From Phycisphaerales bacterium (lineage in GTDB: Bacteria > Planctomycetota > Phycisphaerae > Phycisphaerales > UBA1924), in assembly GCA_003511945.1 (NCBI GenBank), contig DOJA01000308.1, positions 1 through 6,909 on the forward strand: 6,909 nucleotides of DNA. Reading direction: 5' to 3'. The notes under the pieces were generated by a model. It was given only the letters and a program-made list of their open reading frames with translations. It ran no database searches and was not told where the DNA came from. Shown piece by piece: positions 4,456-6,909 of this stretch; the stretch's first letter is position 1, and the number at the start of each line of letters is the position of its first letter. Both the position numbers and the translations under genes were made by a program.

Positions 4456-5781
4456 GTGAGCGGGACGGGCAAGTCCACACCGAGTTCCGATGCACGCGGA
4501 CCCATTGGCGGGGCTGCGCCGTCGTGGATGTCGCGCCACCTGTGGCAGATCCAGCCGGTGCGCGATGTGCTGCTCGGGCTGGGGCTCTTCGGGCTGCTGG
4601 TCCTGGGGCACCGGATCAGCATTGTCACGGTGCCGCTGCTGCTGGCGGTGGTGATGGCCTATCTGCTGGAGCCGCTGGTGCAGCGGATGATCCGGCTGAA
4701 GTGGGTCAGCCGTCAGGGGGCGGCCCTGGCGCTGCTCCTGGTCTCCGGCGCGCTGGTGGTGGTGCCGGTGACTGTCGGCGCCGGGTTCGCGGTCGTGCAG
4801 GGGGTGGCGTTCGCGGAGGACCTCGCGCAGAACCTGACGCTGGTCCGCCGGTCGGTGGACAACCCGACCGACGCCGCCGCCCGGGACGCGGTGCCGGAGG
4901 GCTCGTGGCGCTCCATCCGCGACTTTGTGGTGCTCGACCCCGACGAGGACCCGGACGAGTGGCGCCTGCTGCGCCGGGTGGCGGTGGCCGCGGTCGACTA
5001 CGCCCGCGCCAACGCGGACAGCGTGGCCCGCTCGCTGGGGCGCGCGATCATCGGGAGCGGCGCCGACGCCGCCCGGCTGGCCATCAGCACAGTCACCTCG
5101 GTGGGGCTCTTTGTGTTCTCGGTGTTCCTCACCGGGTTCTTCTTCTTCTTCGTGAGCACCGGGTGGGGGCGGGTGCTGGAGTTCTGGCAGTCGCTCATCC
5201 CCGAACGGCGGAAAGGGGCGGTGATCGACCTGGTGAAGCAGATGGATGTCGTCGTCTCGGGGTTCGTCCGCGGGCGGCTGACGGTCTGCTTCTTCCTGGC
5301 GATCTTCTACACCGTGGGGTACGCGATCGTGGGCGTGCCGGCGCCGCTCATCATGGGGCCGATCCTGGGCGCGGTCTCGCTGATCCCCTACATCTCGATC
5401 CTGGGCGTGCCGGTGGCGATGCTGCTGATGTGGCTGGAGCCCTCGACGGGCGGATGGCAGTCGTCGTGGTGGTGGATCCTGATCGCCCCCGGCGCCGTGC
5501 AACTGCTCTCGCAGGTGTTCGATGACTACTTCCTCACGCCGACCATCCAGGGCAAGGCGACGAACATGGACACGCCCACGATCCTGTTCGTCTCGATCGC
5601 CGGCGGATCGATCGCCGGGCTGTACGGCATCCTTCTGGCGATCCCGGTGGCCGCGTGCCTGAAGATCATGATCCGCGAGGTGTTCTGGCCCCCGTTCCGG
5701 GACTGGGCCCAGGGGAAGCGCTCCGACCCGTTGCCGTTCGGCAAGGCCGAGCGCGAGGCGCGCCCTACTTCCGCTTCTTGA
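4456..5781 (+). CDS. AI-2E family transporter (TqsA/PerM/YhhT-like membrane protein)
   Basis: This 441-residue polytopic inner-membrane protein belongs to the AI-2E transporter family (PF01594). Known members export the quorum signal AI-2 (TqsA) or act in sodium/proton exchange, and most are uncharacterised, so the substrate is unknown. Hydrophobic segments lie at about 36-51, 57-74, 90-115, 208-233, 278-295, 297-325, 338-355 and 375-405. A soluble, charged segment at 116-205 matches the family's large loop after the third helix. Family motifs are SLIPYISILGVPVA (308-321), the DDYFLTPTIQGKA block (356-368) and SIAGGSIAGLYGILLAIPVAA (380-400). A run of five Phe (228-232) is coded by repeated TTC. 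The start is GTG at 4456, but the first 24 residues are low-complexity and an in-frame ATG at 4528 (Met25) just before the first helix is a serious alternative. Neither has a clear Shine-Dalgarno. The 3' end overlaps ffh, in the opposite direction, by 17 bp. Confidence 0.92.
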   Translation: MSGTGKSTPSSDARGPIGGAAPSWMSRHLWQIQPVRDVLLGLGLFGLLVLGHRISIVTVPLLLAVVMAYLLEPLVQRMIRLKWVSRQGAALALLLVSGALVVVPVTVGAGFAVVQGVAFAEDLAQNLTLVRRSVDNPTDAAARDAVPEGSWRSIRDFVVLDPDEDPDEWRLLRRVAVAAVDYARANADSVARSLGRAIIGSGADAARLAISTVTSVGLFVFSVFLTGFFFFFVSTGWGRVLEFWQSLIPERRKGAVIDLVKQMDVVVSGFVRGRLTVCFFLAIFYTVGYAIVGVPAPLIMGPILGAVSLIPYISILGVPVAMLLMWLEPSTGGWQSSWWWILIAPGAVQLLSQVFDDYFLTPTIQGKATNMDTPTILFVSIAGGSIAGLYGILLAIPVAACLKIMIREVFWPPFRDWAQGKRSDPLPFGKAEREARPTSAS

Positions 5782-6909
5782 AGCGGCTCTTGGGGCTGGC
5801 CATGTGCGTGGACTTCTTCCCGCCCAGGGGGGGCATCCCCTGCATCCCGGGCATGCCGCCCGCGCTCTGGAGGTCGCGCATCGCCGCCAGGCGTCCCTTC
5901 ACGCCCATGCCCGCCATCTGGCGCGTCAGGCGCGAGACCGCATCGAACTGCTTCAACATGCGGCTCACTTCCTCGACCTTCACCCCCGCGCCCGTCGCCA
6001 CCCGCTGGCGCCGCGACTGGTTGAAGACCGAGATGTCCTTCCGTTCCGCCCGGGTCATCGAATGAACGATGCCCTCGATCCGGTCGAGCTGCTTCTCCTC
6101 GATCTCGACATCCTTCAGCATGCTGCCGACGCCGGGGAGCATGCCCATCAGCTGCTTCATCGGGCCCATCCGGCGCAGCGAGCGCATCTGCGAGAGGAAG
6201 TCGTCCATCGTCAGCTGGCCCTTGGCCATCTTCTCGGCGATGCGCTCGGCCTCCTCCTCCGAGACCTCCTGCTGCGCCTTCTCGACGAGCGAGACCACAT
6301 CGCCCATCCCCAGGATCCGCCCCGCGATCCGTTCGGCATGGAACTCCTCGATCGCGTCGAGCTTCTCGCCCGTCCCTACGAACCGCACCGGCGCGCCGGT
6401 GACCCTCCGGACCGTCATCGCGGCCCCGCCCCGGGTGTCGGAATCGAACTTGGTCAGCACGACGCCGTCGATCTCCAGGCGCTCGTTGAACGCCTTGGCC
6501 GATCGGACGGCGTCCTGCCCCGTCATCGCGTCGACGACCAGCAGGATCTGGTGGGGGTTCACCGCGCGCCGGACCCCTTGGAGCTCCTTCATCAGTTCAT
6601 CGTTGATGTGCAGGCGCCCGGCGGTGTCGAGGATCACTGTGTCGATCCCCGCCTTCTGTGCGGCCCTCAGCGCGTTCTGGCACACCGTCACCGCGGCCCC
6701 GACCGCCTTGCCGTACGCCGCCACCTTGTCGGGCTCGCTGTAGAACTCCACCCGCGCGCCGCCGGGCATCTCCGCCTGCACATGCTCCGCGACGGTCCTC
6801 AACTGGTCCACCGCCGCGGGGCGCTGCAGGTCCGCCGCCACGAGCATGACCGAGCGCCCGCGCTTCTTCAGGTACGCCGCCAACTTGCCGCAGGTCGTCG
6901 TCTTGCCCG
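5765..6909 (-). CDS. ffh: Signal recognition particle GTPase Ffh (5' end off the window)
   Basis: This is the 3' portion (380 full codons plus a partial one) of the SRP54 homologue, the GTPase that binds 4.5S/SRP RNA and signal sequences of nascent membrane proteins and docks with FtsY. The right edge cuts the gene inside the P-loop: GKTTTCGKLAAYLKK is the first visible stretch, so the N domain and P-loop start, about 105 residues, are missing. Landmarks after it: AADLQRPAAVDQL (G2 region), VILDTAGRLHINDEL (G3), LTKFDSDTRGGAA (G4), and FVGTGEKLDAIEEF (G5). The M domain follows, with the finger-loop region LRRMGPMKQLMGMLPGVG and the RNA-binding helix-turn-helix FNQSRRQRVATGAGVKVEEVSRMLKQF. The tail is Met/Gly-rich (GGMPGMQGMPPLGG) then Lys/Arg-rich. 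The G4 motif reads TKFDSDTRGG where E. coli has TKVDGDARGG. A leftward start at 6883 (TTG) would be false; the true start is beyond the edge. It is convergent with the AI-2E gene. Confidence 0.97.
   Translation of the reverse strand, partial: GKTTTCGKLAAYLKKRGRSVMLVAADLQRPAAVDQLRTVAEHVQAEMPGGARVEFYSEPDKVAAYGKAVGAAVTVCQNALRAAQKAGIDTVILDTAGRLHINDELMKELQGVRRAVNPHQILLVVDAMTGQDAVRSAKAFNERLEIDGVVLTKFDSDTRGGAAMTVRRVTGAPVRFVGTGEKLDAIEEFHAERIAGRILGMGDVVSLVEKAQQEVSEEEAERIAEKMAKGQLTMDDFLSQMRSLRRMGPMKQLMGMLPGVGSMLKDVEIEEKQLDRIEGIVHSMTRAERKDISVFNQSRRQRVATGAGVKVEEVSRMLKQFDAVSRLTRQMAGMGVKGRLAAMRDLQSAGGMPGMQGMPPLGGKKSTHMASPKSRFKKRK

Noticed and set aside
4432..5502. Minus-strand open frame rich in His, Gln, Arg and Asp opposite the AI-2E gene
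   Set aside because: The His/Gln/Asp-rich composition is the usual antisense readout of a GC-rich membrane protein gene; no motif is present.
3870..5525. Plus-strand open frame of about 551 codons across the Minf_1886 and AI-2E genes
   Set aside because: Its translation is Arg/Gly/Ala low-complexity and it overlaps two genes with clear family motifs in other frames.
6069..6743. Plus-strand open frame of 224 codons opposite ffh, Ser/Arg/Ile-rich
   Set aside because: It is antisense to the conserved G and M domains of Ffh and has no recognisable family.

Overview
The window is a GC-rich bacterial chromosomal segment of tightly packed genes. The best clue to the source is the small gene at 4027-4416. 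Its product carries the motifs (YPPQAF, RHVSGQQL, RRTEDFGKIVF, DFDEAF-like end) of the Minf_1886 / TIGR04138 family, which as I recall is essentially restricted to Planctomycetota and Verrucomicrobiota. With the high GC and the planctomycete-like Ffh, I infer a planctomycete, possibly of the Phycisphaerae. This is a judgement from motifs, not a search result.

Left part, minus strand (1-1755): an apparent operon reads leftward. It has an OmpA/Pal-type peptidoglycan-binding lipoprotein with a coiled coil (1755 to 907). A 37-nt gap with a good Shine-Dalgarno follows, then a complete MlaE/YrbE-type lipid ABC transporter permease (869 to 51). The ATPase partner would be expected just past the left edge; only a few possible codons are visible. 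The pair suggests an envelope lipid-trafficking locus.

Middle, plus strand (1902-5781): a metal-dependent amidohydrolase of the deaminase/chlorohydrolase type overlaps by 4 nt (ATGA) with a 3-methyladenine DNA glycosylase (AAG/MPG family). The glycosylase gene contains an in-frame 9-bp minisatellite coding for a run of (V/A)ER triplets. The Minf_1886-family gene and an AI-2E family membrane transporter follow as separate units, each with a possible promoter.

Right edge, minus strand (5765-6909): the 3' three-quarters of ffh (signal recognition particle GTPase), entering from the right edge inside its P-loop. Its 3' end overlaps the transporter's 3' end by 17 bp.

Regulatory DNA is scarce. 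The only sizeable non-coding region is the 146-bp divergent spacer 1756-1901. It holds a 12-bp perfect palindrome and a 13-bp element that recurs with one mismatch just upstream of the AI-2E transporter start; both copies look like -10 regions. I see no CRISPR, tRNA, rRNA, insertion sequence or defence system. The window is mostly housekeeping, and the points most worth a second look are the minisatellite inside the glycosylase, the lipoprotein-permease pairing, the shared promoter-like element and the degenerate C-terminal motif of the amidohydrolase.
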